From assembly GCF_049959315.1 (NCBI RefSeq), contig NZ_CP188201.1: a DNA stretch of 64,000 nucleotides. One strand, given 5' to 3'. A program made the translations under genes and the position numbers. Of the stretch, positions 32,890 to 41,411 are shown in pieces; the first letter of the stretch is position 1, and every line of letters starts with the position of its first letter. The notes under the pieces were generated by a model, which was not told the DNA's origin, searched no databases, and worked only from the letters and a program-made list of their open reading frames with translations. The DNA comes from Serratia proteamaculans_D (GTDB lineage Bacteria; Pseudomonadota; Gammaproteobacteria; Enterobacterales; Enterobacteriaceae).

Positions 32890-34194
32890 ATGCGTGATGC
32901 GGCAACCAGCACATCGTTAACCGAACGAACCAATGCGGCAATTGGTAACGCACTTGCCGGGCGCAAACGTGGTGCATTCACGCCGCTACTGTTCGCCGGG
33001 CCTGCGGTGATTGCCTCTATTGCTTATATGGACCCGGGTAATTTCGCCACCAATATTCAGGCCGGTTCGAAATACGGCTACAGCCTGCTGTGGGTGGTGG
33101 TGATGGCTAACCTGATCGCCATGCTGTTTCAGGCGCTGTCGGCCAAGCTGGGCATCGTCACCAACCGCAATCTGGCGGAGATGTGCCGCGACCAGTTTTC
33201 TCGTCCGGTGGTCATTGGCATGTGGTTGCTTAGTGAGGTGGCGGCAATGGCTACCGATCTGGCTGAGTTTCTCGGTGGTGCGATAGCGCTGGCGTTACTG
33301 TTCCATATGCCGCTGCTGCCAGGAATGGGGGTGACGGCGGTGATCACCTATGCCTTGCTGATGGTGGAGAAGAAAGGTTTCCGTCCGGTAGAACTGATGA
33401 TCGGCGGGCTGGTCGCGGTGATTGCGCTGTGTTATCTGGTCGAGATGTTTATTGTGCCGGTCGATTGGGCGGCAGCGGGCATGGGCATGGTTACGCCGCA
33501 ATTGCCGGATGCACAGGCGCTGACCATTGCCGTCGGTATCATTGGTGCCACCGTGATGCCGCATGCCATTTTTCTGCATTCGGGCCTGACCCAGCACCGT
33601 GCGCCGGCCAGTGACAGCTGCGAGCGCCGTAAACTGCTGCGTTTTTCCAATATTGAGGTGGTGATTGCGCTCTCTATTGCCGGGCTGGTGAATATCGCCA
33701 TGGTGATTATGGCCTCCAGCGCCTTCCATGCCGGTAATAGCGATGTGGCGGAGATTGGCACCGCTTACCATACGCTGACGCCACTGTTTGGCGCCGCCGC
33801 TGCGGGCATCTTCCTGATGTCGCTGATTGCCTCCGGTATTTCCAGCTCGGTGGTGGGTACCATGGCGGGCCAGATGATCATGCAGGGGTTTGTCGGTTTC
33901 CGCATTCCGGTCTGGGTACGCCGCATGGTAACCATGATCCCGGCGTTCATCGTGGTTGCGTTAGGGGTGAATGCCACCGATGCACTGGTTTATAGCCAGG
34001 TGGTGCTGAGTCTGGCGCTGCCGGCACCGATGATTGCTCTGGTGATGTTCACTCGTCGTCGCGACATTATGGGCGAATTTGTCAATAGTCGCCTGACCAG
34101 CCTGGTGTCAATCATCGGGACGGTGATTATTCTTTTGCTCAATATGGTGTTACTGCTGCAAACCTTTGGCGTTGCTATCCCCGGTCTTGCCTGA
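32890..34194 (+). CDS. mntH: Mn2+/H+ symporter MntH (NRAMP family)
   Basis: A 434-residue inner-membrane manganese importer with eleven predicted helices. The metal site motif DPGNFATNIQAGS (about 54) and the second half-helix MPHAIFLHSGL (about 220) are classic NRAMP signatures. The ATG at 32890 follows TTGAGGGT; E. coli MntH is 412 residues, the difference being at the N-terminus (RDAATSTSLTERTNAAIGN). Divergent mntR and the 32824 operator imply repression by manganese. Confidence 0.96.
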   Translation: MRDAATSTSLTERTNAAIGNALAGRKRGAFTPLLFAGPAVIASIAYMDPGNFATNIQAGSKYGYSLLWVVVMANLIAMLFQALSAKLGIVTNRNLAEMCRDQFSRPVVIGMWLLSEVAAMATDLAEFLGGAIALALLFHMPLLPGMGVTAVITYALLMVEKKGFRPVELMIGGLVAVIALCYLVEMFIVPVDWAAAGMGMVTPQLPDAQALTIAVGIIGATVMPHAIFLHSGLTQHRAPASDSCERRKLLRFSNIEVVIALSIAGLVNIAMVIMASSAFHAGNSDVAEIGTAYHTLTPLFGAAAAGIFLMSLIASGISSSVVGTMAGQMIMQGFVGFRIPVWVRRMVTMIPAFIVVALGVNATDALVYSQVVLSLALPAPMIALVMFTRRRDIMGEFVNSRLTSLVSIIGTVIILLLNMVLLLQTFGVAIPGLA

Positions 34195-34248
34195 CCGACA
34201 AGCCGTGCAGTTTGGCTGTCACGGCTTATCGCTTCACTATCACTTCCG

Positions 34249-34524
34249 TTAAGGCGTTGTTTTTGGCGTCGGGTTCTGACCTTGGGTCAGAGCTTTTTCG
34301 TCGTTGGAAATACTGCCGGAATTGGCTGCCCACACGCCTTCCTGAGTCTTGGTCACTTGTTGATGGGTGGCATTCAGATTCTGGCCGACGGCGGCAATAT
34401 GATTGGATTCCACGCCGCCAGTGTTTTCCCCCCAGGGGATGGTCTGATCGTTGGCCTGGGCGATGCCGCCCAAAGCCAGTGGTATCAGCAGCAGCGCGAT
34501 ATTAATCAGGTTTTTTACTCTCAT
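34249..34524 (-). CDS. Small secreted protein of unknown function, 91 residues
   Basis: A signal peptide (about 1-25, MRVKNLINIALLLIPLALGG then IAQA) precedes a hydrophilic mature part of about 67 residues starting NDQTIPWGENTGG and ending with a Pro/Thr/Lys tail (NPTPKTTP). No cysteines, no lipobox, no domain that I recognise. GGAG nine bases before the ATG at 34524 supports this start; a GTG five codons upstream is possible. It is convergent with mntH. Probably periplasmic; function unknown. Confidence 0.75.
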   Translation of the reverse strand: MRVKNLINIALLLIPLALGGIAQANDQTIPWGENTGGVESNHIAAVGQNLNATHQQVTKTQEGVWAANSGSISNDEKALTQGQNPTPKTTP

Positions 34525-34815
34525 CGTCTTAATCTCCACTTATGCCCATAACACCCGGTTAGGGGAGGCATGGTGTTATCAGGAAAATACAACGAGGGGG
34601 AGGGATAGCTAGGGTCAGTCGGGTTCTGGCTGGCGATAAGGGATCCACAATACGCCCTGTATCATCAGTGTAGGCAGTGGCGCCAGCCAGAGTGGTCGCG
34701 GTAATGTAAACGGAGTCCGCAATTGCTTACGGGGTATGTGAGATTGTTGCAAGTGAAATAATTAATACCCTTGGTATGGTGTTTAAGGGAGACACCAGGC
34801 TATTTGCCGAAGCAG
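34525..34815. other. Intergenic stretch with one gene-like short frame
   Basis: Contains the promoter side of the small secreted protein. On the minus strand a 45-codon frame (34615-34752, TTG start) ends LWLAPLPTLMIQGVLWIPYRQPEPD-stop and looks partly protein-like, but it has no ATG near its start and no ribosome binding site; it may be a remnant. No RNA gene or terminator seen. Confidence 0.4.
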
Positions 34816-35562
34816 TTACAAATTCCCCACGCCACCGTCGATCAACAACTCACTGCCCACCATAAAGGCGGATTCGTCAGACGCCAAAAACACCGCCGCC
34901 TTGGCCAGCTCCAGCGCCGTGCCCATGCGGCCGATCGGTACCAGCGCGCGGATCTCATCGCGTAACGCTTGCTCATCGGCATCCTTCAACCCGAGCTTGC
35001 CCAGCGCCGGGGTTTCTGTCGGGCCGGGACTGAGGCCGTTAACCCGGATACCGCGCGGATGCAGTTCACCGGACAGCGTTCTGGCCAGCGACAGCAGGCC
35101 GGCTTTGCTGGCGGCGTAAACGTTGCTTAATGGCAGGCCGATATGTGCGCTGACCGAGCCGCACAAAATAATCGACGCCGGATTGGCCAACAGTGGCAAC
35201 AGTGCCTGGATCAGAAAGAACGGCCCCTTGAGATTGATGTCCATCAGCCGCTGATAGCTCTGCTCATCCCATTCTTGCAACGGGTGGTGGGTAACATCGC
35301 CGGCGTTGATATACAGCACATCGAGACGTGGCCAATGACTGGCCAACTGTTGTGCCAAACTGCGCTGCCCAGCAATATCCCCGGCATCGCTGCGCAACAG
35401 CAACACCTTGCCCAGAGCTTCACCCGCCGCGTCGAGGCCACTTTGACTGCGACCGGTGATCGCCACGGTGGCGCCCTCAGCAATAAACTGACGCGCAGTT
35501 TCCAGACCAATGCCGCTGGTGCCGCCGGTGATCAACGCATATTTACCTTTAAGTCGTGACAT
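34816..35562 (-). CDS. SDR family oxidoreductase
   Basis: A 248-residue classical short-chain dehydrogenase. Cofactor motif ITGGTSGIGLETA (10-22), NAG in YINAGDV (about 86), catalytic Ser in LCGSVSA (about 136) and YAASKAG (about 149-155). The Arg in ITGRSQSG (about 37) suggests NADP. Substrate unknown. It is divergent from an HxlR-type regulator across 99 bases with a repeated ACCTTTTG sequence, a layout often seen for quinone or aldehyde detoxification genes (inference). Confidence 0.9.
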   Translation of the reverse strand: MSRLKGKYALITGGTSGIGLETARQFIAEGATVAITGRSQSGLDAAGEALGKVLLLRSDAGDIAGQRSLAQQLASHWPRLDVLYINAGDVTHHPLQEWDEQSYQRLMDINLKGPFFLIQALLPLLANPASIILCGSVSAHIGLPLSNVYAASKAGLLSLARTLSGELHPRGIRVNGLSPGPTETPALGKLGLKDADEQALRDEIRALVPIGRMGTALELAKAAVFLASDESAFMVGSELLIDGGVGNL

Positions 35563-35603
35563 AGCCCACTCCCGTTTGTTGACGATGCAGGCATTATTTG
35601 CAC

Positions 35604-35642
35604 TATAGTACCTTTTGCATAGTAGGCACCTTTTGGATACTA
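35604..35642. promoter_or_regulatory. Direct-repeat operator candidate between the SDR gene and the HxlR regulator
   Basis: ACCTTTTG occurs at 35610 and 35628, an 18-base step, within TAGTACCTTTTGCATAG and TAGGCACCTTTTGGATAC; the block is bounded by TAGTA and TACTA. HxlR proteins bind such repeats in divergent promoters. Inference. Confidence 0.5.
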
Positions 35643-35661
35643 AAGGACAAGGTGGGATGAA

Positions 35662-36039
35662 ATGAGCAATATAGGGCGTTCGACAGCGGAAAAAAATTTA
35701 GCGACGTTACCGGCAGCGGGCGAACCTTGCCCAATGGTGGGCTTCGTGAATTTGGTGGCGGGGAAATGGGCGATCCCGATCCTCTACCGACTGATACTGA
35801 TCGACAGCCCGGTGCGTTTCAGCGAACTGCAGCGTGCCGTGGCACCGATCGCCCAGAAAGAGCTGACACGCCAACTGCGGCAGTTTGAACAGCGCGGTCT
35901 GGTCACGCGACAGGTGTTCCCGGAAGTCCCGCCGCGTGTTGAATATCAGATTACGCCGCTGGGCAAAACGCTGCGCCCGACGCTCGACTCGTTAGCTAAC
36001 TGGATGCGCACTCACGCACCACAGTTGATAGAGGATTAG
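35662..36039 (+). CDS. HxlR family winged-helix regulator
   Basis: A 125-residue protein with the HxlR pattern: CPMVGFVNLVAGKWAIPILYRL (about 23-44), RFSELQRAVAPIAQKELTRQLRQFEQRGLVTR (winged helix, about 53-84), then VEYQITPLGKTLRPTLDSLANWM. The single Cys near residue 23 is where redox- or aldehyde-sensing HxlR members react with quinones or formaldehyde. Likely controls the divergent SDR gene. Its stop overlaps by four bases the end of the convergent gene at 36036. Confidence 0.9.
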   Translation: MSNIGRSTAEKNLATLPAAGEPCPMVGFVNLVAGKWAIPILYRLILIDSPVRFSELQRAVAPIAQKELTRQLRQFEQRGLVTRQVFPEVPPRVEYQITPLGKTLRPTLDSLANWMRTHAPQLIED

Positions 36040-36941
36040 TCGCCAATGCCCGGCGGGTTGATGGTTGAGCGTGGAACCTTCTCATCGTGTTCGCCCCAAC
36101 GATCCAGCACCTGGCCATACTCGCCGCTGGCGATCACCCCATTAATGGCGGCATTGATGGCCGCAACCAGACCGTTATCTTTTTTGGTGGTCACTGCCAC
36201 ATAGGCCACGTTCGGTCCAATCCCGACCATTTTGGTTTTGCCGGTCAGTGCCGCCTTGTAGGCACCGGTAGAGTGGGGGCCGAAAAATGCATCGGTGCGT
36301 CCAGACTGAATGCTCAGATTGGCGGCAGCATCGTCGGTGACATAAATCGGCTGCACGGGTGCCAGGCCGTTCGCGCGGTTCTGTTTATCCCAGCCAAGCA
36401 GGATATTTTCCTGATTGGTCCCCGAGCCGACAATAACCCGCAGCCCGGCAATGTCCGCAGGTTGGTTGATGGAGGTGATTTTGCTGGTGGATTTCACATA
36501 AAAACCCAGCGTATCCACGCGGTAGGTGGTGAAATCAAACCTGGTCTTGCGCAGCTTGGTGACGGCAATATTGAAAATGGCGGCATCGTACTTGCCCGAG
36601 CTGATCCCTAGTGGCCAGTCTTCCCAGGAGGTGGGCACCAGATTCAGCTCCAGCCCCAGGCTGTCCGCCACCAGTTGTGCTATATCCGGGTCGCTGCCAA
36701 TCAGCGTTTTATTGTCTTCGGCAAACAGCGCCAGTGGCGGAGAATTTTCAGAGGCCACCGCGACGGTCAGCTTGCCTGGTATGGCAAAAGGGTAATTAGC
36801 CGGGATCAGAGCCACCGCGGCTGGGTTCTTCGCGGCACGCAAATGTTGCTGATTAGCCTGCAGGTCAATAATGCTTTTGGTTTCAGCCGCTACATGGCCG
36901 CACAGCAGCAGCGCGCTCAGTACCAGGGTTTTGCATCGCAT
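36036..36941 (-). CDS. Periplasmic amino-acid-type solute-binding protein (SBP_bac_3)
   Basis: A 301-residue secreted binding protein: signal peptide MRCKTLVLSALLLCGHVAA, then a type II periplasmic fold with GKLTVAVASENSPPLALFAED (about 56), GSDPDIAQLVADSLGLEL and GLRVIVGSGTNQENIL (about 166). Such proteins feed polar amino acids or related ligands to ABC importers. No permease or ATPase gene is adjacent, so its partner, if any, is elsewhere. Convergent four-base overlap with the HxlR gene. Confidence 0.88.
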   Translation of the reverse strand: MRCKTLVLSALLLCGHVAAETKSIIDLQANQQHLRAAKNPAAVALIPANYPFAIPGKLTVAVASENSPPLALFAEDNKTLIGSDPDIAQLVADSLGLELNLVPTSWEDWPLGISSGKYDAAIFNIAVTKLRKTRFDFTTYRVDTLGFYVKSTSKITSINQPADIAGLRVIVGSGTNQENILLGWDKQNRANGLAPVQPIYVTDDAAANLSIQSGRTDAFFGPHSTGAYKAALTGKTKMVGIGPNVAYVAVTTKKDNGLVAAINAAINGVIASGEYGQVLDRWGEHDEKVPRSTINPPGIGD

Positions 36942-37195
36942 GTTGTTACCTATCCGTTTTTAATCATAGGGTTACTATTGGCGGCGGCAACAGGCAAGTA
37001 AAGCAACAATAGTGAATAATCAAAGTGAAAAAAATCAGATGAATGCCGCTGGGCAACGCTGATAGCGGCACGATTACCCTGACCGGTTGTCTGATTCTGC
37101 ATCATTCAACGCGGAAAGTGCGCAATCAGGTTGAAAGCAGTAGAATTTGTCACTCATACTGCGTACAGCTTATTTTCTTCTACAAGGAACGCCAG

Positions 37196-37546
37196 ATGGC
37201 CGAAGAAACGATTTTCAGTAAAATTATCCGCCGCGAAATTCCTGCTGATGTGGTTTATCAGGATGAACTGGTCACCGCTTTCCGTGATATTTCACCTCAG
37301 GCTCCGACCCATATTCTCATTGTCCCTAATGTGCTGATCCCTACCATCAATGACGTCACCGTTGAGCACGAAGCCGCTCTGGGCCGTATGATCACCGCCG
37401 CCGCCAGGATTGCCGAACAGGAAGGTATCGCCGAAGACGGTTACCGCCTGATTATCAATTGCAACCGTCATGGCGGCCAGGAGGTCTATCATATTCATAT
37501 GCATTTGGTCGGTGGCCGCTCTTTGGGGCCGCTGCTGTCACGCTAA
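37196..37546 (+). CDS. hinT: Purine nucleoside phosphoramidase HinT (YcfF)
   Basis: A 116-residue HIT-family hydrolase. The HIT motif reads HIHMHLVGGRSLGPLLSR at the C-terminus, with the histidine triad HIHMH; the N-terminus MAEETIFSKIIRREIPADVVYQD fits E. coli HinT (119). It splits adenosine 5'-phosphoramidates and lysyl-AMP. AAGGAACG precedes the ATG at 37196; the longer open frame from 37043 is leader. First gene of hinT-ycfL-lpoB-thiK-nagZ-ycfP as in E. coli. Confidence 0.96.
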   Translation: MAEETIFSKIIRREIPADVVYQDELVTAFRDISPQAPTHILIVPNVLIPTINDVTVEHEAALGRMITAAARIAEQEGIAEDGYRLIINCNRHGGQEVYHIHMHLVGGRSLGPLLSR

Positions 37547-37558
37547 TCGAGGAAAATA

Positions 37559-37948
37559 ATGCGCTATAGCAAAACCCTGCGTTGTCTGATGGCGCTGACG
37601 TTACCCGCCATCATACTGATGGGCTGTAGTAGCCCGCGTGGCATTGCGGTTAACGAACGCCAGACGGTAGTGATGGATTCGCCGGTGCTGACCGCGGGCA
37701 TTCTGGCCGATAATCCGTCGATTTCGAATGCTTCCGGGCGGGTGATGGCGACTTCGGAACTCAGCAACAGCCAACCAACGCCGGTCACGGTGCACTATCG
37801 CTTCTATTGGTATGACGATCAGGGGCTGGATATCCGGCCTTTTGAAGCGCCGCGCACCATCACTATTGCGCCAAATTCAGACGCCACCATTTACTCGCTC
37901 AATGGCAACCTCGATGCCAAGCGCGTGCGTCTGTATTTATTCTTGTAA
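37559..37948 (+). CDS. ycfL: Lipoprotein YcfL (DUF1425)
   Basis: A 129-residue lipoprotein. Signal peptide with lipobox LMGC (Cys22), followed by a DUF1425 beta-rich domain (VHYRFYWYDDQGLDI, about 79). Ser after the Cys predicts the outer membrane. Function unknown. It starts 12 bases after hinT and ends 27 bases before lpoB, so it is part of the operon. Confidence 0.92.
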   Translation: MRYSKTLRCLMALTLPAIILMGCSSPRGIAVNERQTVVMDSPVLTAGILADNPSISNASGRVMATSELSNSQPTPVTVHYRFYWYDDQGLDIRPFEAPRTITIAPNSDATIYSLNGNLDAKRVRLYLFL

Positions 37949-37975
37949 ACTCTTGGGTCATTGAGAGAGGGATTA

Positions 37976-38563
37976 ATGAAAAAGTATCTATTTGTCGCGC
38001 TGGCCGCGTTGGTGTTAACCGGCTGTCTGTCGCGTCCGCCGGAACCGGAACAACCGCAACCGCCGGTAACCGTTGAGCCGGTGACGCCGCCGGTGACCGA
38101 AGAACCGCAGCCACCGGTGACTGAACCTGTCCCGCAACCGCCAAAGATCCAGCAGCTCGATTGGCTGAGCAGCGTACAGCCGCTGGTCAATCAGATGCTG
38201 AAAGCCGATGGCGTTAATCCAGGCAGCGTGCTGCTGCTCGACAGCGTGAAGAACAACACCAACGGTGCGTTGCAGACGGCGAAAGCGACCTCCGCACTGC
38301 ACAAGGCTTTGGCATCAAATAAAACCTTCTCCATCGTGCCGGAAGCGCAGTTGGCCACCGCCAAACAGACGCTGGGCCTGTCGGCGGATGACAGCCTGGG
38401 TTCACGCAGCAAGGCGATTGGTCTGGCGCGTATCGTTAGCGCGCAGTACGTGCTGTACAGCGACGTCAGTGGTGATGTGAAGTCACCTACGCTGGATATG
38501 CAATTGATGCTGGTGCAAAGCGGTGAAATCGTCTGGTCAGGTAATGGCGCAGTTACCCACTGA
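37976..38563 (+). CDS. lpoB: Penicillin-binding protein activator LpoB (YcfM)
   Basis: A 195-residue outer-membrane lipoprotein. Lipobox LTGC (Cys20) precedes a Pro/Glu/Val-rich linker (about 24-62, PPEPEQPQPPVT repeats) that spans the periplasm, then a globular TolB-N-like domain. LpoB touches the UB2H domain of PBP1b and stimulates peptidoglycan synthesis. AGAGAGGG precedes the ATG at 37976. E. coli LpoB is 213 residues, the shorter length here falling in the linker. It overlaps the thiK start. Confidence 0.94.
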   Translation: MKKYLFVALAALVLTGCLSRPPEPEQPQPPVTVEPVTPPVTEEPQPPVTEPVPQPPKIQQLDWLSSVQPLVNQMLKADGVNPGSVLLLDSVKNNTNGALQTAKATSALHKALASNKTFSIVPEAQLATAKQTLGLSADDSLGSRSKAIGLARIVSAQYVLYSDVSGDVKSPTLDMQLMLVQSGEIVWSGNGAVTH

Positions 38564-39413
38564 AGCCGCACTGCGAAGACTGATTGAGAACCAACTGCCG
38601 GCGGTGAAAACCGCCGGTTGTCGTTTCAGTCCGGTGCAGGGACTGACCGGTGAAAGCTGGCGGATTGAAGGCGAGGGCGTGCAGCTATTGGCTCGCCAGC
38701 AAAGCGCAGAAAAAAGCGCGTTGGGCGTCAGTCGTCGGCGTGAGGCTCGGGTATTGTGTCGTGCCGGCAAAGACATCGGGCCGCAGGTTTTAGCGCAGAA
38801 TAATCAGTGGATTATCTTGCAATGGCTCACTGGTGACGTTGTCACTGAGGCGGGTTTTGCCCGGCTGAATGAAGGCGGCAATCTGGCTGAGTTGATGGCC
38901 GGTTTACATCAACGGCCTCCCAGTGGCTACCCGCTGAGCCTGCATCGGCAGTTTACTCGCTACTGGCAGCAGTTGGATCCTCGACGCCTGACACCCGCCT
39001 GGTTAAAGCTGCATCAGCGTTTTCTGCGGCGTCGGCCCCCAACGCCGCTAAAGCTGGCTCCCCTGCATATGGATATTCATCCGGGTAATCTGATCGCACA
39101 GGGTCAAGGCTTGCGGCTGATTGACTGGGAGTATGCGGCAGACGGGGATATCGCGCTGGACATCGCCGCACTGTTTTGCGGCAATGCCTGGTCGCCAGCC
39201 GATCAACAGCAATTTTTACGTCATTATGCCCGCATCGGCTACTCAAATTTACCCTTGCTGAGCGCACAGGTGCAGCGTTGGTTACCGTGGGTAGATTATC
39301 TGATGCTGTTATGGTTTGAAGTGCGCTGGCAGCAAACCGGCGATCCCGAATTTTTGCGCTGGGGCGCAGTGTTGCACCGGCGTTTTTGTTTAACATCCCC
39401 ATGTTCTGAATAA
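38544..39413 (+). CDS. thiK: Thiamine kinase ThiK (YcfN)
   Basis: A 289-residue aminoglycoside-phosphotransferase-fold kinase that phosphorylates salvaged thiamine. Brenner-type motif LAPLHMDIHPGNLIAQG (catalytic Asp) and LIDWEYAADGDIALDIA (metal Asp) are clear. ATG at 38544 lies inside the end of lpoB (20-base overlap), suggesting coupling; a GTG at 38523 in the same frame is an alternative. E. coli ThiK is 274 residues. Placed between lpoB and nagZ as in E. coli. Confidence 0.92.
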   Translation: MAQLPTEAALRRLIENQLPAVKTAGCRFSPVQGLTGESWRIEGEGVQLLARQQSAEKSALGVSRRREARVLCRAGKDIGPQVLAQNNQWIILQWLTGDVVTEAGFARLNEGGNLAELMAGLHQRPPSGYPLSLHRQFTRYWQQLDPRRLTPAWLKLHQRFLRRRPPTPLKLAPLHMDIHPGNLIAQGQGLRLIDWEYAADGDIALDIAALFCGNAWSPADQQQFLRHYARIGYSNLPLLSAQVQRWLPWVDYLMLLWFEVRWQQTGDPEFLRWGAVLHRRFCLTSPCSE

Positions 39414-39432
39414 ATAGTGAAGTGAGGTGGCC

Positions 39433-40464
39433 GTGGGCCCAGTAATGTTAGATGTCGCCAGCTATGAGCTGGACGCAGAAGAACGTGAGATCCTGAAACA
39501 CCCGCTGGTGGGCGGTCTGATCTTGTTCACCCGTAATTTCCACGATGCGCAACAGCTGAGTGAGCTGGTACGCCAAATCCGCGAGGCTTCTCACCATCGG
39601 CTGGTGGTGGCGGTGGATCAGGAAGGCGGCCGCGTGCAGCGCTTCCGCGAAGGTTTCACCCGTCTGCCGGCGGCGCAGTCATTCGCCGCATTAAACGAAG
39701 CGCATGAGGGCGGGCGTCTGGCACAGGAAGCCGGTTGGCTGATGGCGGCGGAAATGATCGCGCAGGATATCGATATCAGCTTCGCGCCGGTGCTGGATAT
39801 TGGCCACGTCAGCGCGGCGATTGGCGAGCGCTCGTTCCACAGCGATCCGCAGCAGGCGCTGGTGATGGCCGAGCGTTTCATTCAGGGCATGCACAGTGCC
39901 GGGATGAAAACCACCGGCAAGCATTTCCCTGGCCACGGGGCCGTCAGTGCGGATTCGCACAAAGAAACCCCTCGCGATCCGCGTCCGTTGGCTGAGATCC
40001 GCGAACATGATATGGCGATCTTCCGTGAATTGATTAACCGTCAGTTGCTGGACGCCGTGATGCCGGCGCACGTCATCTATACTGAAGCAGACCCACGTCC
40101 GGCCAGCGGCTCGCCTTACTGGCTAAAACAGATCCTGCGCCAGGAATTGGGCTTTGACGGCGTTATCTTCTCGGACGATCTGTCGATGGAAGGGGCGGCG
40201 ATTATGGGCAGTTATGCCGAGCGCGGCCAGGCCGCATTGGATGCGGGCTGCGACATGATCCTGGTATGCAATAACCGCGCAGGAGCGGTCAGCGTGCTGG
40301 ATAACCTGTCCCCGGTCAAAGCAGAGCGGGTGAAGCGGTTATATCATCGCGGTCAGTTCACCCGTCAGGAACTGCGTGATTCCGCGCGCTGGCAGCAGGC
40401 GCATAAAGAGCTGAATGCGCTCAGCGAACGCTGGGAAGAGCACAAACAGCGTAATGCGGGGTGA
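39433..40464 (+). CDS. nagZ: Beta-N-acetylhexosaminidase NagZ
   Basis: A 343-residue GH3 enzyme of the cytosol that removes GlcNAc from GlcNAc-anhydroMur-peptides in wall recycling; its products induce AmpC through AmpR in species that have it. KHFPGHGAVSADSHKETP (about 163-180) holds the catalytic His/Asp loop and VIFSDDLSMEGAA (about 242) the nucleophile Asp. The start is GTG at 39433, since GPVMLDV aligns with the E. coli start and GAGGTG precedes it; another GTG at 39427 is possible. Confidence 0.95.
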   Translation: MGPVMLDVASYELDAEEREILKHPLVGGLILFTRNFHDAQQLSELVRQIREASHHRLVVAVDQEGGRVQRFREGFTRLPAAQSFAALNEAHEGGRLAQEAGWLMAAEMIAQDIDISFAPVLDIGHVSAAIGERSFHSDPQQALVMAERFIQGMHSAGMKTTGKHFPGHGAVSADSHKETPRDPRPLAEIREHDMAIFRELINRQLLDAVMPAHVIYTEADPRPASGSPYWLKQILRQELGFDGVIFSDDLSMEGAAIMGSYAERGQAALDAGCDMILVCNNRAGAVSVLDNLSPVKAERVKRLYHRGQFTRQELRDSARWQQAHKELNALSERWEEHKQRNAG

Positions 40465-40536
40465 ACCCAGGACGTCGTAGTGCGGCGTAATTGATGAGGG
40501 CTGCGGCGCGGCCCTCCGTTTGTTGCGAGGATCCAG

Positions 40537-41079
40537 ATGATTATCTATTTACATGGCTTTGATTCCACCAGTCCCGGCAATCATGAGAAGGTGTTACAGC
40601 TACAGTTTATCGATCCTGACGTACGCTTTATCAGTTACAGCACCTTGCACCCACGCCATGACATGCAGCATTTGTTGAAGGAAGTGGACAAGGCGGTTCA
40701 GCAGGGAGGCGACAAACATTCGCTGATCTGCGGGGTGGGCCTCGGGGGATTTTGGGCCGAACGTATCGGCTTTCTGTGCGGTATCCGCCAGGTGATCTTC
40801 AACCCCAATTTGTCTCCTGAACAACATATGCAAGGCAAAATCGACCGGCCGGAAGAGTATCGCGATATCGCCACCAAGTGCGTTGAGGACTTTCGTGAGA
40901 AAAACCGCGATCGCTGTCTGGTGGTGCTTTCACGCCATGACGAGGTGCTGGACAGCCAGCTCAGTGCCGAACTGTTGCACAAGTACTATGAAATTGTCTG
41001 GGATGAACAACAGACCCACAAGTTCAAAAACCTGTCGCCACATCTGCAACGCATAAAGGCGTTCAAGACCCTGCCTTAA
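40537..41079 (+). CDS. ycfP: YcfP family protein (alpha/beta hydrolase-like)
   Basis: A 180-residue UPF0227 protein, same length as E. coli YcfP. It starts MIIYLHGFDSTSPGNHEK and has a GVGLGGFWAERIG stretch (about 66), where the esterase-type nucleophile GXSXG would be; here it reads GVGLGG without serine, so classical hydrolase action is doubtful. A late DEVLD and HKFKNLSPHL fit the fold. Function unknown. Last gene of the hinT operon group; GAGGAT is the ribosome binding site. Confidence 0.92.
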   Translation: MIIYLHGFDSTSPGNHEKVLQLQFIDPDVRFISYSTLHPRHDMQHLLKEVDKAVQQGGDKHSLICGVGLGGFWAERIGFLCGIRQVIFNPNLSPEQHMQGKIDRPEEYRDIATKCVEDFREKNRDRCLVVLSRHDEVLDSQLSAELLHKYYEIVWDEQQTHKFKNLSPHLQRIKAFKTLP

Positions 41080-41262
41080 CAGTTTCATAACGTCCGACAG
41101 CGCCGCAGTGATTGTTCTGAACAGACAAAAATTGCGGCATTTCTTTGCCTGAAAGCTCCATTTTTCCCGTTTAGGGACAAAATTTAAAACTGTGATCTCG
41201 CGCTAACTATTTGAATCACAATCCTCAAAATTTCGCTTCGTCCAGGCTTTAACCAAAAAAGT

Positions 41263-41276
41263 TTGATGTACATCAA
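41263..41276 (+). promoter_or_regulatory. FNR box upstream of ndh
   Basis: TTGAT-GTAC-ATCAA, a perfect match to the FNR consensus. Its centre is about 48 bases before the inferred start point, close to the -50.5 repressor site of E. coli ndh. It predicts anaerobic repression. Confidence 0.92.
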
Positions 41277-41302
41277 TTTTGGTATGACCAAATAACCCTA
41301 CA

Positions 41303-41311
41303 TGCTATTCT
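41303..41311 (+). promoter_or_regulatory. Extended -10 of the ndh promoter
   Basis: TG-C-TATTCT, an extended -10 element; transcription would begin near 41318, giving a leader of about 94 bases before the TTG start codon. Confidence 0.55.
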
Positions 41312-41411
41312 GACTTCAGATAGCAGGTTTATTTTAAGCGAACCCTATGTATTCTAAGGATATTATTTATTTACCCTTAGGCAACAATTGGTTCACATTT
41401 AGGGGGTTATT

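Noticed and set aside
34200..34227. AAGCCGTG ... CACGGCTT hairpin after mntH
   Set aside because: No T-run follows, so I do not list it as a terminator.
34615..34752. 45-codon minus-strand frame with a gene-like tail
   Set aside because: No ATG/GTG near the start and no ribosome binding site; too weak to call, mentioned only in the intergenic entry.
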